NCBI RefSeq assembly: GCF_000241265.1
Contig: NZ_BAEE01000061.1
Coordinates: 62,001 to 126,000, forward strand
DNA length: 64,000 nucleotides
Direction: 5' to 3'
From: Gordonia araii NBRC 100433
GTDB lineage: Bacteria > Actinomycetota > Actinomycetes > Mycobacteriales > Mycobacteriaceae
Part shown: positions 46,709 to 56,452 of the stretch, in pieces
Layout: each line of letters starts with the position of its first letter
Position numbering within the stretch: position 1 is the stretch's first letter
Program-made: the position numbers and the translations under genes
Notes under the pieces: model-generated
Seen by the model: only the letters and a program-made list of their open reading frames with translations
Told to the model about the DNA's origin: nothing
The model's database searches: none

Positions 46709-47505
46709 TTGCGGACCGCGATCGCGAACAGGTCCAGGCTGGCGTCGACGTCGCCCGGGCGGATGTCGAAGTCGGCGGTGGTCACGTCGGCGACGTCGGC
46801 GGCCAGTGCCGCGGGCCACGGCTCGTCGGCCAGCGCCCGCTGGATCTGCGCGTCGATGATCGAGCCGTCCCACTTCGCGTCCAGCTCGAGCAGGCGGGGG
46901 CCGTGGTGGACCCCGAGCATCTTTTCGACGGTGAACGCCCGGCCACTCCCGTCTCCGTCGACGAGGAGTTCGGTCAGTTCCATGGCGTTCAGCTCGCGCG
47001 TGTGGAACGGATTGACCGGTGTATCACTGTCGGGGGTGAAGGTGATCCTGTTCGGCGTCGAGATGAGCAAACGCCCGCCGGGGCGGAGAACGCGGTGGCA
47101 TTCGGCGATGAAGGCCGGCTGGTCCCACAGGTGTTCGATGACCTGGAAGTTGACGACGACGTCGACGGATTCGTCGGGCAGCGGCAGGTCGATCAGATTG
47201 CCCTGGTGGACGGTGAGCCGCGGGTAGCGCGCACGGGTGTGTTCGACGGCGGTCTCGTCATAGTCGACACAGGTGACGCTGCGCGCAAGCCGCGACAGCA
47301 GGTCGGCGCCGTAGCCCTCGCCGGAGCCGGCTTCGAGCACGTCCTTGTCGTCGACGAGGGCGGCGATGTATTCGTAGGCGACCTCGTGCCGGCGGAACCA
47401 GTAGTTCTCCTCGGGGATTCCGGGCACGGTGCGTTCGCCGGTCAGCGCCAGCGTTGCGGCCGGATCGGGAGTGCCGGGGTCGGATCGTGGTGATTCGCTC
47501 ATCAT
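46705..47505 (-). CDS. SAM-dependent methyltransferase of the MGLP cluster (Rv3030-like)
   Basis: A 266-residue methyltransferase with EAGSGEGYGADLLSRLA (motif I), VTCVDYDETAVEHTRARY, VVVNFQVIEHLWDQP and LRPGGRLLISTPN. Start is ATG 47505 or 47502; the extra upstream codons back to 47604 are not conserved-looking. Rv3030 is proposed to methylate sugar hydroxyls of the polymethylated glucan. First gene of the three-gene operon, all starts overlapping the previous stop. Confidence 0.92.
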   Translation of the reverse strand: MMSESPRSDPGTPDPAATLALTGERTVPGIPEENYWFRRHEVAYEYIAALVDDKDVLEAGSGEGYGADLLSRLARSVTCVDYDETAVEHTRARYPRLTVHQGNLIDLPLPDESVDVVVNFQVIEHLWDQPAFIAECHRVLRPGGRLLISTPNRITFTPDSDTPVNPFHTRELNAMELTELLVDGDGSGRAFTVEKMLGVHHGPRLLELDAKWDGSIIDAQIQRALADEPWPAALAADVADVTTADFDIRPGDVDASLDLFAIAVRK

Positions 47506-47578
47506 CTGAAGAGGGTAGTCGCCGGGGCGGAACTGAGTACTTTCCCCATGTGCCGACGTGATCCGCGGCGGCAAGGTG

Positions 47579-48016
47579 ATGGGCATGTCGACTACGTCGT
47601 CCATCCCTTCGCCGAATGGCTCTTACCGGCCTGCCGTCTACCCGCCCGTCCCGCCGCCGGTGGTTCCGAACCGCGCGCCGATGACCGGCTGGCGCATTGC
47701 CGACATCATCGCCACCATCGTCGCGACGGTGGTGTTCGGGGTGTTGGCCGCGCTCGCCGCTTACGTCACGGTCTTCTTCGTGATGATGGGCGGCTCCTGC
47801 CACTCCGGCGCCGACTGCAGTACCGATCTCATCGGATGGGCCTACCTCGTGTCGTGGGGCGGGGCAGCGGTCGCGTCCCTGGTCGTCACGGTCGGCGTCG
47901 TCGTGGGAGCCGTCCGCCGGAAGGTCATGGTCGTCTGGCCGCTGGCGGGCACGGTCATCGTGATCGCGACCTTCGCCGCCGGCTACCTGATGGCCGCCCA
48001 GTCGATTCCTTCCTGA
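47579..48016 (+). CDS. Hypothetical membrane protein with three helices
   Basis: About 145 residues: a proline-rich cytosolic start (VYPPVPPPVVP), then three hydrophobic helices (IIATIVATVVFGVLAALAAY, WGGAAVASLVVTVGVVVGAV, PLAGTVIVIATFAAGYLMAA). A short loop with two cysteines (SCHSGADCS) follows the first helix. No family recognised. The start could be GTG 47558, ATG 47579 or ATG 47585. It is divergent from the methyltransferase gene. Confidence 0.75.
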   Translation: MGMSTTSSIPSPNGSYRPAVYPPVPPPVVPNRAPMTGWRIADIIATIVATVVFGVLAALAAYVTVFFVMMGGSCHSGADCSTDLIGWAYLVSWGGAAVASLVVTVGVVVGAVRRKVMVVWPLAGTVIVIATFAAGYLMAAQSIPS

Positions 48017-48050
48017 CCGCGGTGGACGCGTTCCGCCCTCGCGGTGGACC

Positions 48051-48401
48051 TCAGTGCGGGCCGGACACGCAGAACTGGTTTCCGTCCGGATCGGCGAGGG
48101 TGGCCCACTCGAACCCGGGCATCTCGCGTCGCGCGACCAGCGTGGCGCCGTCGTCGAGCAGCCGAGCCACCTCGGCCTCCCGATCCGCCGAGACGAGATC
48201 CAGATGCAGCCGGTTCTTACCGGGGGTCGGATCGTCGACCTTCTGGAAGGCCAGCATGGGTTTGCCCTCGCCGGTCGCCACGGTGACGAACCAGCCGTCG
48301 TTCTCCTCGACGATGGTGCCGTCGGTCTGCTTGGCCCACCACCGCGCGAGGGGTACCGGGTCGATGGTGTCGAAGGTGATCATGCCCACTGAGATCGTCA
48401 T
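48051..48401 (-). CDS. VOC-family glyoxalase/bleomycin-resistance-like protein
   Basis: A 116-residue VOC protein: MITFDTIDPVPLARWWAKQT at the start, NRLHLDLVSADREAEVARLL and WATLADPDGNQFCV at the end. The second module has the His-Leu-Asp and Asp-Pro-Asp-Gly pattern common to actinobacterial VOC proteins of unknown substrate. It is divergent from etfB. Confidence 0.9.
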   Translation of the reverse strand: MTISVGMITFDTIDPVPLARWWAKQTDGTIVEENDGWFVTVATGEGKPMLAFQKVDDPTPGKNRLHLDLVSADREAEVARLLDDGATLVARREMPGFEWATLADPDGNQFCVSGPH

Positions 48402-48552
48402 GCCTGGAGACTATGCGCGTCCCCCGACAAACCGGGCCCGGTTCGCGCTCGCGGTTTGCGGAGGCGGACTCGTCGCAAGCCCAGGTCGGGCCGCACCGGG
48501 CGAGGACGGCGATTGTGAGGTACACCGCGTTCGCATCGCAGAGGCGGCACGT

Positions 48553-48593
48553 TAGAGTGTTGGGCGACCCTTATGGCCTTACCCGCTGGTAAG
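48553..48593 (+). promoter_or_regulatory. etfBA promoter region with a TTACC/GGTAA operator-like dyad
   Basis: CTTACCCGCTGGTAAG (48578-48593) has perfect 6-bp arms and a 4-bp centre. It is downstream of a TAGAGT hexamer (48553-48558) and about 35 bp before the etfB start. The position suits a repressor roadblock. The regulator is not identified. Confidence 0.5.
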
Positions 48594-48628
48594 ACGCCTC
48601 ACCCGATGCAGGAGGTCGACGTAGACCC

Positions 48629-49411
48629 ATGACAAACATTGTCGTACTCATCAAGCAGGTGCCCGACTCTGGCTCGGAGCGCAAGCTCAACGACAGCGAT
48701 TTCACCCTCGACCGCGAGATCGACCCGGTGATCGACGAGATCAACGAGAAGGCCGTCGAGGCCGCGCTGCAGATCAAAGAGGCCAACGGTGGCGAGGTGA
48801 CCGTCCTTTCGGCCGGTCCGGACAAGGCGACCGAGGCCATCCGCAAGGCGCTGTCGATGGGCGCCGACAAGGCCATCCACATCCAGGACGACGCACTGCA
48901 CGGCTCGGATGCGGTTCAGACCTCGTACGTGCTGGCGCGCGCGCTGGGCACCGTCGAGGGCGTCGAGCTGGTCATCGCGGGCAACCAGGCCACCGACGGT
49001 GGCGTGGGTGCCGTCCCGGCCATGATCGCCGAGTACCTGGAGCTGCCGCACCTGACGTCGCTGCGCTCGCTGACCGTCGACGGGGAGAACCTGAAGGGCG
49101 AGCGCGAGACCGACGAGGGCATCTTCACCGTCGAGGGCGCGCTCCCCGCGATCGTCAGCGTCAACGAGAAGATCAACGAGCCGCGCTTCCCGTCCTTCAA
49201 GGGCATCATGGCCGCGAAGAAGAAGGAGATCGCCGTGGTGTCCCTCGGCGAGATCGACGTCGAGGCGGGTGACGTCGGCCTGGCCAACGCCGCGACGGCG
49301 GTCACCTCGGTGACCCCGAAGCCCGCCAAGGAAGCCGGCGAGCGGGTCACCGACGAGGGCGACGGCGGCACCAAGGTCGCCGAGTTCCTGGTCGCGCAGA
49401 AGATCATCTAG
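48629..49411 (+). CDS. etfB: Electron transfer flavoprotein beta subunit
   Basis: A 260-residue EtfB (FixA). It has VVLIKQVPDSGSERKL at the start, the AMP-binding ATDGGVGAVPAMIAEYLELP loop, and the ETF-beta signature around ERETDEGIFTVEGALPAIVSV. With EtfA it carries FAD and accepts electrons from acyl-CoA dehydrogenases. A GGAGG ribosome-binding site lies near 48610. etfA follows 46 bp downstream. Confidence 0.96.
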   Translation: MTNIVVLIKQVPDSGSERKLNDSDFTLDREIDPVIDEINEKAVEAALQIKEANGGEVTVLSAGPDKATEAIRKALSMGADKAIHIQDDALHGSDAVQTSYVLARALGTVEGVELVIAGNQATDGGVGAVPAMIAEYLELPHLTSLRSLTVDGENLKGERETDEGIFTVEGALPAIVSVNEKINEPRFPSFKGIMAAKKKEIAVVSLGEIDVEAGDVGLANAATAVTSVTPKPAKEAGERVTDEGDGGTKVAEFLVAQKII

Positions 49412-49457
49412 CCCGACCCGCCACCAATCGACATCTGAATCTCAGGAGAAAAGAAAC

Positions 49458-50414
49458 ATGGCTGAAGTACTCGTTCTCGTCGAGCGGGACACCGAGGGTG
49501 GGCTGAAGAAGGTCACCTCCGAGCTGATCACCGCCGCGCGTGCGCTGGGCTCCCCGTCGGCCGTCGTCGTCGGCGCCCCCGGGCAGGCAGACGCGATCGC
49601 CGGCGACCTTGCTGCCGCAGGCGCCGAGAAGATCTACGTTGCCGAGTCCGACGACGCCGGCAGCGTCCTCATCTCGCCGGCCGTCGACGTGCTGTCGTCG
49701 ATCGCCGAGTCGGCATCACCGGCGGGCATCATCGTCGCCGCGACCGCCGACGGCAAAGAAATCGCCGGCCGACTGGCCGTGCGCCTCGGCTCCGGCGTGC
49801 TCGCCGACGTCATCGAGATCCGCGAGGGCGGCAACGCCGTCCACTCGATCTTCGGTGGCTCGTTCACCGTGGAGGCGCAGGCCAAGGGTGACACCCCGAT
49901 CTTCTCGCTGCGCCCCGGCGCCGTCGAGGCTGCTCCGTCGGCCGGCGCCGGCGAGCGCGTCGACGTGGAGGTTCCGGCCCAGGCCGAGAACGCCGTGCGG
50001 ATCACCAACGTCGAGCCGAACGTCGGCGGCGACCGTCCCGAACTCACCGAGGCGTCGATCGTCGTCTCCGGTGGTCGTGGCGTCGGCAGTGCCGAGAAGT
50101 TCTCGGTCGTCGAGGAACTCGCCGACTCGCTGGGTGCGGCCGTCGGTGCTTCGCGCGCGGCGGTCGACTCGGGCTACTACCCGGGTCAGTTCCAGGTCGG
50201 TCAGACCGGTAAGACCGTCTCGCCGCAGCTGTACATCGCGCTCGGCATCTCCGGCGCGATCCAGCACCGCGCCGGTATGCAGACGTCCAAGACGATCATC
50301 GCGGTCAACAAGGACGAGGAAGCACCGATCTTCGAGATCAGCGACTACGGCGTCGTCGGCGACCTCTTCAACGTTGCCCCGCAGCTGACCGAAGAGATCA
50401 AGAAGCGCAAGTAA
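49458..50414 (+). CDS. etfA: Electron transfer flavoprotein alpha subunit
   Basis: A 318-residue EtfA (FixB) with the C-terminal FAD domain: [36 protein letters not shown], and the ETF-alpha signature [20 protein letters not shown] region followed by [13 protein letters not shown]. It pairs with EtfB. A strong terminator follows the gene. Confidence 0.97.
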   Translation: MAEVLVLVERDTEGGLKKVTSELITAARALGSPSAVVVGAPGQADAIAGDLAAAGAEKIYVAESDDAGSVLISPAVDVLSSIAESASPAGIIVAATADGKEIAGRLAVRLGSGVLADVIEIREGGNAVHSIFGGSFTVEAQAKGDTPIFSLRPGAVEAAPSAGAGERVDVEVPAQAENAVRITNVEPNVGGDRPELTEASIVVSGGRGVGSAEKFSVVEELADSLGAAVGASRAAVDSGYYPGQFQVGQTGKTVSPQLYIALGISGAIQHRAGMQTSKTIIAVNKDEEAPIFEISDYGVVGDLFNVAPQLTEEIKKRK

Positions 50415-50430
50415 CCGCGCAGTCATTCCG

Positions 50431-50473
50431 CGAACCCCCGGCCGACCACAGGTGTTGGCCGGGGGTTCGTTTT
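50431..50473 (+). terminator. Rho-independent terminator after etfA
   Basis: CGAACCCCCGGCC (50431-50443) pairs perfectly with GGCCGGGGGTTCG (50457-50469) over a 13-nt loop, followed by TTTT. This is the strongest intrinsic terminator in the window. Confidence 0.88.
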
Positions 50474-50546
50474 CGCGCCGCAATTCACCGTTGCGACGCC
50501 GACATGTCATATCGAGTAGGCCGCTGCGTCGACTGTCGCCGATTTC

Positions 50547-51434
50547 ATGAGCGGCATGACAGTGATAAATGCACCTACGGTCAGTCCGGTCCCCGCGGCC
50601 AGCCCCGCGACCGGGGAGACTACGACCGCAAGCGCCCCGCACCGGAGCCGTCGCCTGTTCGCAGGGGGCGGCTTTTCCGTTTGGCTCTCCACCGACGCGG
50701 ACGACATCCGTGACGCGCAGCGCCTGCGCTACGAGGTGTTCGCCACCGAGCCCGGCTTCTCGTCCACGATCGGTGACGCGGCCACCCGCCTCGACGCCGA
50801 CCGCTTCGACGAATTCTGCGAACACCTGCTGGTCCGCGAGGAGGAGACCGGCGCGCTCGTCGGGTGTGCCCGGTTGCTCTCGCCCCTGCGCGCCATCGCC
50901 GCCGGGGGCTGGTACAGCGACGGCGAGTTCGACCTCGCCGAACTCGCCCCGATCACGGCGCGCACCGTCGAAATGGGCAGGGCGGCCGTGGCCGTCGGGC
51001 AGCGCAACGGCGCGGTCACCGCGCTGATGTGGGCGGCCGTCCTCGCCTACGTCGAGGAAACCGGGCATTCCTACCTGATGGGGTGCGTCTCGGTGCCGCT
51101 GTCGGCCCCGGGCACGCAGCGCGGCAGCGTGCTGCGGGGGATCCGCGACGAGTTGCGCAACCGCTACCGCGCGGACTGGCAGGTGTTCCCGCACGGCGGC
51201 TCGGTCATCGACGGTGTGCGGCTCGACGACATCGAGCCGCCCCAGCGTCTGTTGATCCCGCCACTGCTGCGCGGCTACCTGCGTCTCGGGGCGCGCGTCT
51301 GCGGCGAGCCGGCGATCGACCCGGTCTTCGATTGCGGTGACTTTCTCACCGTGCTCAGCGCCGACGACGCCGACTCCCGCTACCGGCGCCGCCTGACCGA
51401 CACGGTGCGGCGGCTGAGCGAGCAGAGTGCGTGA
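50547..51434 (+). CDS. GNAT/OlsB-type N-acyltransferase (Rv3027c-like)
   Basis: A 295-residue protein of the hemolysin-like GNAT N-acyltransferase group: YEVFATEPGFSS, DEFCEHLLVREEETGALVGCARLL, TVEMGRAAVAVGQRNG and SYLMGCVSVPL. OlsB acylates ornithine with an acyl-ACP; with the next gene this gives ornithine lipids. Assignment to ornithine as acceptor is by family similarity. It follows the etfA terminator, so it has its own promoter. Confidence 0.85.
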   Translation: MSGMTVINAPTVSPVPAASPATGETTTASAPHRSRRLFAGGGFSVWLSTDADDIRDAQRLRYEVFATEPGFSSTIGDAATRLDADRFDEFCEHLLVREEETGALVGCARLLSPLRAIAAGGWYSDGEFDLAELAPITARTVEMGRAAVAVGQRNGAVTALMWAAVLAYVEETGHSYLMGCVSVPLSAPGTQRGSVLRGIRDELRNRYRADWQVFPHGGSVIDGVRLDDIEPPQRLLIPPLLRGYLRLGARVCGEPAIDPVFDCGDFLTVLSADDADSRYRRRLTDTVRRLSEQSA

Positions 51435-51462
51435 CGGACGAACGGAACGAAAGAAGGGCGAC

Positions 51463-52308
51463 ATGACCAAGCACGCGTGGTACCCGGTCGGGGAGTGCGA
51501 CGACGCCTGCGTGCGCGGCCCCCGCCGGCGAGCGGCCCGGACCAGGCAGCTGCTGCGAATCGGCCGGGTACTGGCCGTTCTGGTGGTGCTCGCGCTGGCG
51601 GCCCCGGTGGTCTGGCGGATCGCGCCGCAGCGGCGCCACCGCTTCAGTCGCTGGGCGGCACGGCGCGTGCTGGCGGCGCTCGGCGTCGCGGTGGTGGTCA
51701 ACGATCGTCGACTCATCGACACCGATCCCCGGGTGCCGATCGGCGGACTCATCGTCGCCAACCACGTGTCCTTCCTCGACATCCTGGCCATCGCGACGCT
51801 CACCCCGGCGCGGTTCGTCGCCAAGTCGGATGTGCTCGACATGCCAGGATTCGGTCGTCTCGCTCGCCGCATAGGCGTCATCGGCGTCGAACGCGGGTCC
51901 CTGCGACGGTTGCCGGGCACGGTGGAGCGCGTGGCCGACGCGTTGCGCGACGGTGCTGCGGTCGCGGTGTTCCCCGAGGGGACGACGTGGTGCGGCGCGG
52001 CGTGGGGACGGTTCCGGCCGGCCTTCATCGGGGCCGCCCATGCCGCGGGGGCACCCATCATGCCGATGACGGTGAGCTTCACCGAGGACGACGGCTACCA
52101 CTGCTCCGCGCCCGCCTTCATCGGCGACGACTCCCCGGTCGACACCCTGCGTCGTATTCTCGCGGTGCGGTCGTTGACCGTCACCGTGACGGCTCATCGC
52201 GTCCAGCTGCCGACGCCGGACCGTCGTGCCGACGCCCGCGCCGCGCAAGCCGTCGTCTTCGGTGAGACGGCAGGTGCCGCTCGGACTCCCGCGGCCCTGG
52301 TCGGCTGA
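51463..52308 (+). CDS. 1-acylglycerol-3-phosphate O-acyltransferase-like (OlsA-type)
   Basis: A 281-residue PlsC-family acyltransferase. One membrane helix near residues 25-50 precedes the HX4D motif (ANHVSFLD), then the PEGT motif (VFPEGTTWCG) and FIGAAHAAGAPIMPM. It starts 28 bp after the OlsB-like gene with AAGAAGGG before the ATG. Next to an OlsB-like gene, an OlsA-like O-acyltransferase that makes ornithine lipid is likely; phosphatidic acid synthesis is the alternative. Confidence 0.88.
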   Translation: MTKHAWYPVGECDDACVRGPRRRAARTRQLLRIGRVLAVLVVLALAAPVVWRIAPQRRHRFSRWAARRVLAALGVAVVVNDRRLIDTDPRVPIGGLIVANHVSFLDILAIATLTPARFVAKSDVLDMPGFGRLARRIGVIGVERGSLRRLPGTVERVADALRDGAAVAVFPEGTTWCGAAWGRFRPAFIGAAHAAGAPIMPMTVSFTEDDGYHCSAPAFIGDDSPVDTLRRILAVRSLTVTVTAHRVQLPTPDRRADARAAQAVVFGETAGAARTPAALVG

Positions 52309-52389
52309 TCACGGCCTCCTCGTCGACGAGCGCTGTTAGCCTCTACGACATCGAGGGCCACCGCGCCCAATAGTCAAGGGGGTTCATCG

Positions 52390-52821
52390 ATGTACCGGAC
52401 ACCGGCCGTCGTCCTGATGTCCGCGGCCGTGGTCGCGACATTAACCGCGGCGCCCGCACAGGCGAAGTTCGCCCCGCCCCTCGGAGACTTCGGCAGTCAG
52501 GCGCCGCCACCGGGGAAGCTCTACAACCGCAACGGCGTCAACGCTGTCGCGGTCACTGTGAGCAACGTCGCCACCAGCGGCTATGCCCCGCGCGTCACCT
52601 GGTCGGCGCGCACCAAGAAGGGCGCACCCGTCAGCGGCCGCAAATGCCGGATCGAGGTGACCTTCCCCGGCAAACGCTGGTCGATGTACAAGTCGAACGC
52701 ATGTCAGGGGGCCGCCGCGTTCCCGGCCCGGCGCTATACGGTTCCCTCGCGATACTCGATCACGGTGCAGGAACGGGTCTCCGGATCGTTCACGACCACG
52801 GTGTTCGACGTCGGCACCTGA
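52390..52821 (+). CDS. Hypothetical secreted protein
   Basis: A 143-residue protein with a Sec signal peptide (VVLMSAAVVATLTAAPAQA, cleavage after AQA) and a mature, basic beta-rich domain containing two cysteines (RKCRIEVTF and SNACQGAA) that could pair. No family recognised. A G-rich ribosome-binding site (AAGGGGG) lies before ATG 52390. Confidence 0.8.
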   Translation: MYRTPAVVLMSAAVVATLTAAPAQAKFAPPLGDFGSQAPPPGKLYNRNGVNAVAVTVSNVATSGYAPRVTWSARTKKGAPVSGRKCRIEVTFPGKRWSMYKSNACQGAAAFPARRYTVPSRYSITVQERVSGSFTTTVFDVGT

Positions 52822-52894
52822 CCGGCACGGCACCGGGGCCGGACGGCTGGCCGAATTGGAGGGCATCGGCGCCGCGTCTATCCTGGTGAGCACT

Positions 52895-54100
52895 ATGTCC
52901 ACCGCACCCGTCGAGTCGGTCTACCTCGACAACGCCGCCTCCATGGCCATGCGCCCGGAGGCGGTTGCCGCGATGGTTCCGGCCCTCGCGGTGGCGGGCA
53001 ACCCGTCTTCGCTGCACCGGGCCGGCCGTTCGGCGCGCCGGCACCTGGAGGAAGCGCGCGAGTCCGTCGCCGTCAACTTGGGGGCGCGCCCGTCGGAAGT
53101 GGTGTTCACCTCCGGGGGCACCGAATCGGACAACCTCGCACTCGCCGGGATCTTCGCCGCGCGCCGCCGCGAGGACCCTCGACGTCGACGGGTCGTCATC
53201 TCCGCGGTCGAGCACCACGCGGTGCTGGACCCGGCGCAGGCGCTGGTCGCCGACATCGACGACGCCGAACTGGTCGTCATCGGCGTCGACGCGGACGGCT
53301 TCCTCGACCTGGACGCGTTGCGCGGCGAGGTCGAGCAGAACGCCGAGGACATCGCGGTGATCTCGGTGATGTGGGCCAACAACGAAGTGGGGACCGTCCA
53401 ACCGATCGACGACGTGGCCGCGATCGGCCGCGAGTACGGGATTCCGGTGCACTCCGACGCCGTTCAGGCCGTCGGGCACATCCCGGTCGACTTCACCGGC
53501 AGCGGTCTTGCCGCACTGTCCCTCGCCGGGCACAAGTTCGGCGGGCCGCAGGGCATCGGCGCCCTCGTGCTCGGCCGAGACGTGACGTGCCGGCCGTTGG
53601 TTCGAGGCGGCGGACACGAGCGCGACCTGCGGTCGGGGACGCAGACCGTCGCAGGCGCGGTCGGCATGGCCGCCGCGCTCGCCGTCGCCACCGCCAATCT
53701 CGAACTGGAGTCGGCGACGGTCGCCGCACGCCGGGACCGGCTCTTCGAACATCTGCTGGCCGTCGCGGGCACACGGGCGAACGGACCGCGGGACTCCCGT
53801 CGTCTGCCCGGCAATGCCCACGTCTCCTTCGACGGATGCGAAGGGGACTCGCTGCTGATGCTGCTCGACGCCCAGGGGATCGAGTGTTCGACCGGCTCCG
53901 CCTGCACGGCGGGTGTCGCTCAGGCCAGCCACGTGCTGCTCGCGATGGGGTTGCCGATGGCCACGGCCCGCGGCTCGTTGCGCTTCAGCCTGTCGCAGAC
54001 CACGACCGACGACGACGTCGACCGCGTCGGCGGGGTGATCGGCGATGTCGTCGCCCGTGCCCGCGCCGCCGGGCTGGTGACGCTGGGAGGGCGGCCATGA
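52895..54100 (+). CDS. iscS: Cysteine desulfurase, IscS/NifS type
   Basis: A 401-residue PLP enzyme that supplies sulfur for tRNA thiolation and iron-sulfur clusters. [11 protein letters not shown] and [11 protein letters not shown] bind PLP; the Schiff-base lysine is Lys214 in [11 protein letters not shown]; the catalytic cysteine is Cys337 in STGSACTAG. Its stop overlaps mnmA (ATGA), so sulfur is probably handed directly to MnmA. Position matches Rv3025c. Confidence 0.96.
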   Translation: MSTAPVESVYLDNAASMAMRPEAVAAMVPALAVAGNPSSLHRAGRSARRHLEEARESVAVNLGARPSEVVFTSGGTESDNLALAGIFAARRREDPRRRRVVISAVEHHAVLDPAQALVADIDDAELVVIGVDADGFLDLDALRGEVEQNAEDIAVISVMWANNEVGTVQPIDDVAAIGREYGIPVHSDAVQAVGHIPVDFTGSGLAALSLAGHKFGGPQGIGALVLGRDVTCRPLVRGGGHERDLRSGTQTVAGAVGMAAALAVATANLELESATVAARRDRLFEHLLAVAGTRANGPRDSRRLPGNAHVSFDGCEGDSLLMLLDAQGIECSTGSACTAGVAQASHVLLAMGLPMATARGSLRFSLSQTTTDDDVDRVGGVIGDVVARARAAGLVTLGGRP

Positions 54101-55188
54101 GGGTGTTGGCGGCGATGAGCGGCGGCGTCGACTCGGCCGTGGCCGCGGCCCGGGCGGTCGATGCCGGCCATGACGTGGTCGGCGTCCACCTGGCGCTGTC
54201 GGAGACGCCCGACGCGCTGCGCAGCGGATCGCGCGGCTGCTGTTCGCGGGAGGATGCCGACGATGCGCGTCGCGCCGCGGACGTGCTGGGCATCCCGTTC
54301 TACGTGTGGGATTTCGCCGAACGGTTCCGCGAGGACGTCATCGACGACTTCGTCGCCGCCTACGCTGCCGGCGAGACGCCGAACCCGTGCCTGTCGTGCA
54401 ACGAGAAGATCAAGTTCACCGCACTGGCGGAGAAGGCCGTCGCGCTGGGCTTCGACGCACTGGTCACCGGCCACTACGCGCGCCTGGTCGACGGTGAGCT
54501 GCGTCGCGCCGTCGACGAGGACAAGGACCAGTCGTACGTGCTGGCCGTGCTGACCGCCGACCAGATCGCCCGGGCGATGTTCCCGGTCGGAGACACCCCC
54601 AAGCCGCAGATCCGCGAGGAGGCCGCGCGGCGGGGGCTGCTCGTCGCGGACAAGCCCGACTCGCACGACATCTGCTTCATCCCCACCGGCGACACCCGTG
54701 CCTTCCTCGGCGCCAAGATCGGCGTTCGGCCAGGTGCGATCGTCGACGCCGAGACCGGCCAGCAGCTCGCCGAGCACGACGGTGTGCACGGTTTCACCAT
54801 CGGCCAGCGCAAGGGGCTCGGCATCGACGCACCGGCCACCGACGGCGCGCCGCGGTATGTGACCGGCATCGACGCGGCGACCGCCACCGTCACGGTCGGA
54901 CCGGCCTCGGCGCTGGGTGTTTCGCGCATCGTCGCCCGGCACGCCGTGTGGACGGCCGGGCACCCGCCGCAGGGCGCGGTCGACTGCGTCGTGCAGGTGC
55001 GGGCGCACGGCGGAATCGCCAGGGCGACGGCCACGCCTATCGAGGTCGACGGCGAGCCGGGCATCGAGATCGTGACCGACGAGCCGCTGACCGGCGTCGC
55101 ACGCGGGCAAGCCGCGGTGCTGTACTCGCCCGATTTCGAGCGCGGCGACCTGGTGCTCGGCTCCGGTCGCATCGCCGACACGGCATGA
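54097..55188 (+). CDS. mnmA: tRNA-specific 2-thiouridylase
   Basis: A 363-residue enzyme that thiolates U34 of Lys, Glu and Gln tRNAs. It has the PP-loop [11 protein letters not shown], the first catalytic cysteine in [12 protein letters not shown], and the second in [14 protein letters not shown], with [11 protein letters not shown] between them. ATG 54097 overlaps the iscS stop. The next gene overlaps its stop in the same way. Confidence 0.97.
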   Translation: MRVLAAMSGGVDSAVAAARAVDAGHDVVGVHLALSETPDALRSGSRGCCSREDADDARRAADVLGIPFYVWDFAERFREDVIDDFVAAYAAGETPNPCLSCNEKIKFTALAEKAVALGFDALVTGHYARLVDGELRRAVDEDKDQSYVLAVLTADQIARAMFPVGDTPKPQIREEAARRGLLVADKPDSHDICFIPTGDTRAFLGAKIGVRPGAIVDAETGQQLAEHDGVHGFTIGQRKGLGIDAPATDGAPRYVTGIDAATATVTVGPASALGVSRIVARHAVWTAGHPPQGAVDCVVQVRAHGGIARATATPIEVDGEPGIEIVTDEPLTGVARGQAAVLYSPDFERGDLVLGSGRIADTA

Positions 55189-56240
55189 GCCGACCCGGAT
55201 CGCTGCCGGGGATCATCGGAACGACCTCGTCGCCGGCCACCGGTGTGGGGTCGATGCCCGGGCAGGACCCGTTGGTTGCGGCGAGGACAGCCTTCGACGA
55301 GGTCGCCCTTCCGTTCGTTCCCGAACTACCCGCACGCGGAGCAGGTGCCGACATGGTCGGACGGGCCGCCGCGCTACTCGTCGACATTCCGATGGACACC
55401 GCGCTCGACGGCTATCGGCTCGCCGCGGGACGGACGCGGTTGGCCGCCCGTGCGGGCGGCTTCCTGCGCGCCGACTTCGACGCGGTCGAGGAAGTGGTCG
55501 AACGCAGCGGGTCGTCGGCGCCGGTGAAGCTGTCGGCGATCGGGCCGTTCACGTTTGCCGCCCTGGTGGAACTCCCCGGCGGGCACAAGGTTCTCCACGA
55601 CGCCGGCGCCTGGCGCGACGTCGTCGGATCGCTCGCCGAGGGACTGGCGGAGCGTGCCGACGAGCTCTCCCGCCGGCTCGGCGTCGAGATCGTCGTGCAG
55701 TTGGACGAGCCGATGGTGGGCGCGGTGATCGACGGTCAGATCGCCCCGCTGACTCGCTTGGACGTGAACCAGCCGATTCCGGCGCCCGAAGTCGCTGCCG
55801 CGCTCGGCGAGGTGGCGCGGCGCATCGGCCGCCCGATGGTGTTCCACAGTTGCGCGTCGCCGCGGTGGGATCTGTTGGGGCTCCTGGACGGATACGCGGT
55901 GTCGATGGACCTCACCGTCGTCGGTGCCGACGACTACGACCAGCTGGGCGGTTTCCTCGACCGGGGCGGCGCCCTGGTCGCCGGGATCGTCCCGACAGCG
56001 TCACCGGCGTCGAAGCTCTCGGCCGACGAATCTGTCGTGCGGCGGGCGTCCCAGCTCTCGGCCGACGAATTGGCAGCCCGGTTAGTGGCGTTGACCGATC
56101 GGATCGGGCTGCCGCGAACGGTGCTGCGAGATCAGATCGTCGTCTCGCCGACGTGCGGCCTGGCCGGGTCGGGGGAGTGGGCTGGTCGCGCGCTGGAGCT
56201 GGCGTCGAGCGTCGCCGACCAACTGCGCCACGTCGACTAA
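55185..56240 (+). CDS. MetE C-terminal-domain-like methyltransferase (Rv3015c-like)
   Basis: A 351-residue protein of the cobalamin-independent methionine synthase C-terminal family. It has [38 protein letters not shown] (Zn-type His/Cys) and [10 protein letters not shown] (Cys ligand). It lacks the MetE N-terminal half, so it is not a full methionine synthase; Rv3015c-type proteins have an unknown methyl donor. Coupled to mnmA by an ATGA overlap. Confidence 0.9.
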   Translation: MSRPGSLPGIIGTTSSPATGVGSMPGQDPLVAARTAFDEVALPFVPELPARGAGADMVGRAAALLVDIPMDTALDGYRLAAGRTRLAARAGGFLRADFDAVEEVVERSGSSAPVKLSAIGPFTFAALVELPGGHKVLHDAGAWRDVVGSLAEGLAERADELSRRLGVEIVVQLDEPMVGAVIDGQIAPLTRLDVNQPIPAPEVAAALGEVARRIGRPMVFHSCASPRWDLLGLLDGYAVSMDLTVVGADDYDQLGGFLDRGGALVAGIVPTASPASKLSADESVVRRASQLSADELAARLVALTDRIGLPRTVLRDQIVVSPTCGLAGSGEWAGRALELASSVADQLRHVD

Positions 56241-56247
56241 CCGCCGT

Positions 56248-56262
56248 GGTGGTCAAGTGCCG
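56248..56262 (+). repeat. Truncated copy of the 48-bp element
   Basis: GGTGGTCAAGTGCCG matches the first 15 bases of the 48-bp element with one change (G to A at base 8), then diverges. It lies just before array C. Confidence 0.6.
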
Positions 56263-56272
56263 ATGATCCGCT

Positions 56273-56451
56273 GTTTTTCGCCGACCGTGCCCAGTTTCTC
56301 GCCGACCGTGCCCAGATTCCCGCCGACCGTGCCCAGTTTCTCGCCGAGCGTGCCCAGTTTCTCGCCGAGCGTGCCCAGTTTCTCGCCGAGCGTGCCCAGT
56401 TTCTCGCCGAGCGTGCCCAGTTTCTCGCCGAGCGTGCCCAGTTTTTCGCCG
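56273..56451 (+). repeat. Repeat array C: eight 21-bp units
   Basis: GTGCCC-starting units begin at 56287, 56308, 56329, 56350, 56371, 56392, 56413 and 56434, all exactly 21 bp apart, plus a partial one from 56273. Five internal units are nearly identical (GTGCCCAGTTTCTCGCCG then AGC). A complete 48-bp element follows at 56453 and a truncated copy precedes at 56248. Confidence 0.9.
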
Positions 56452-56452
56452 T

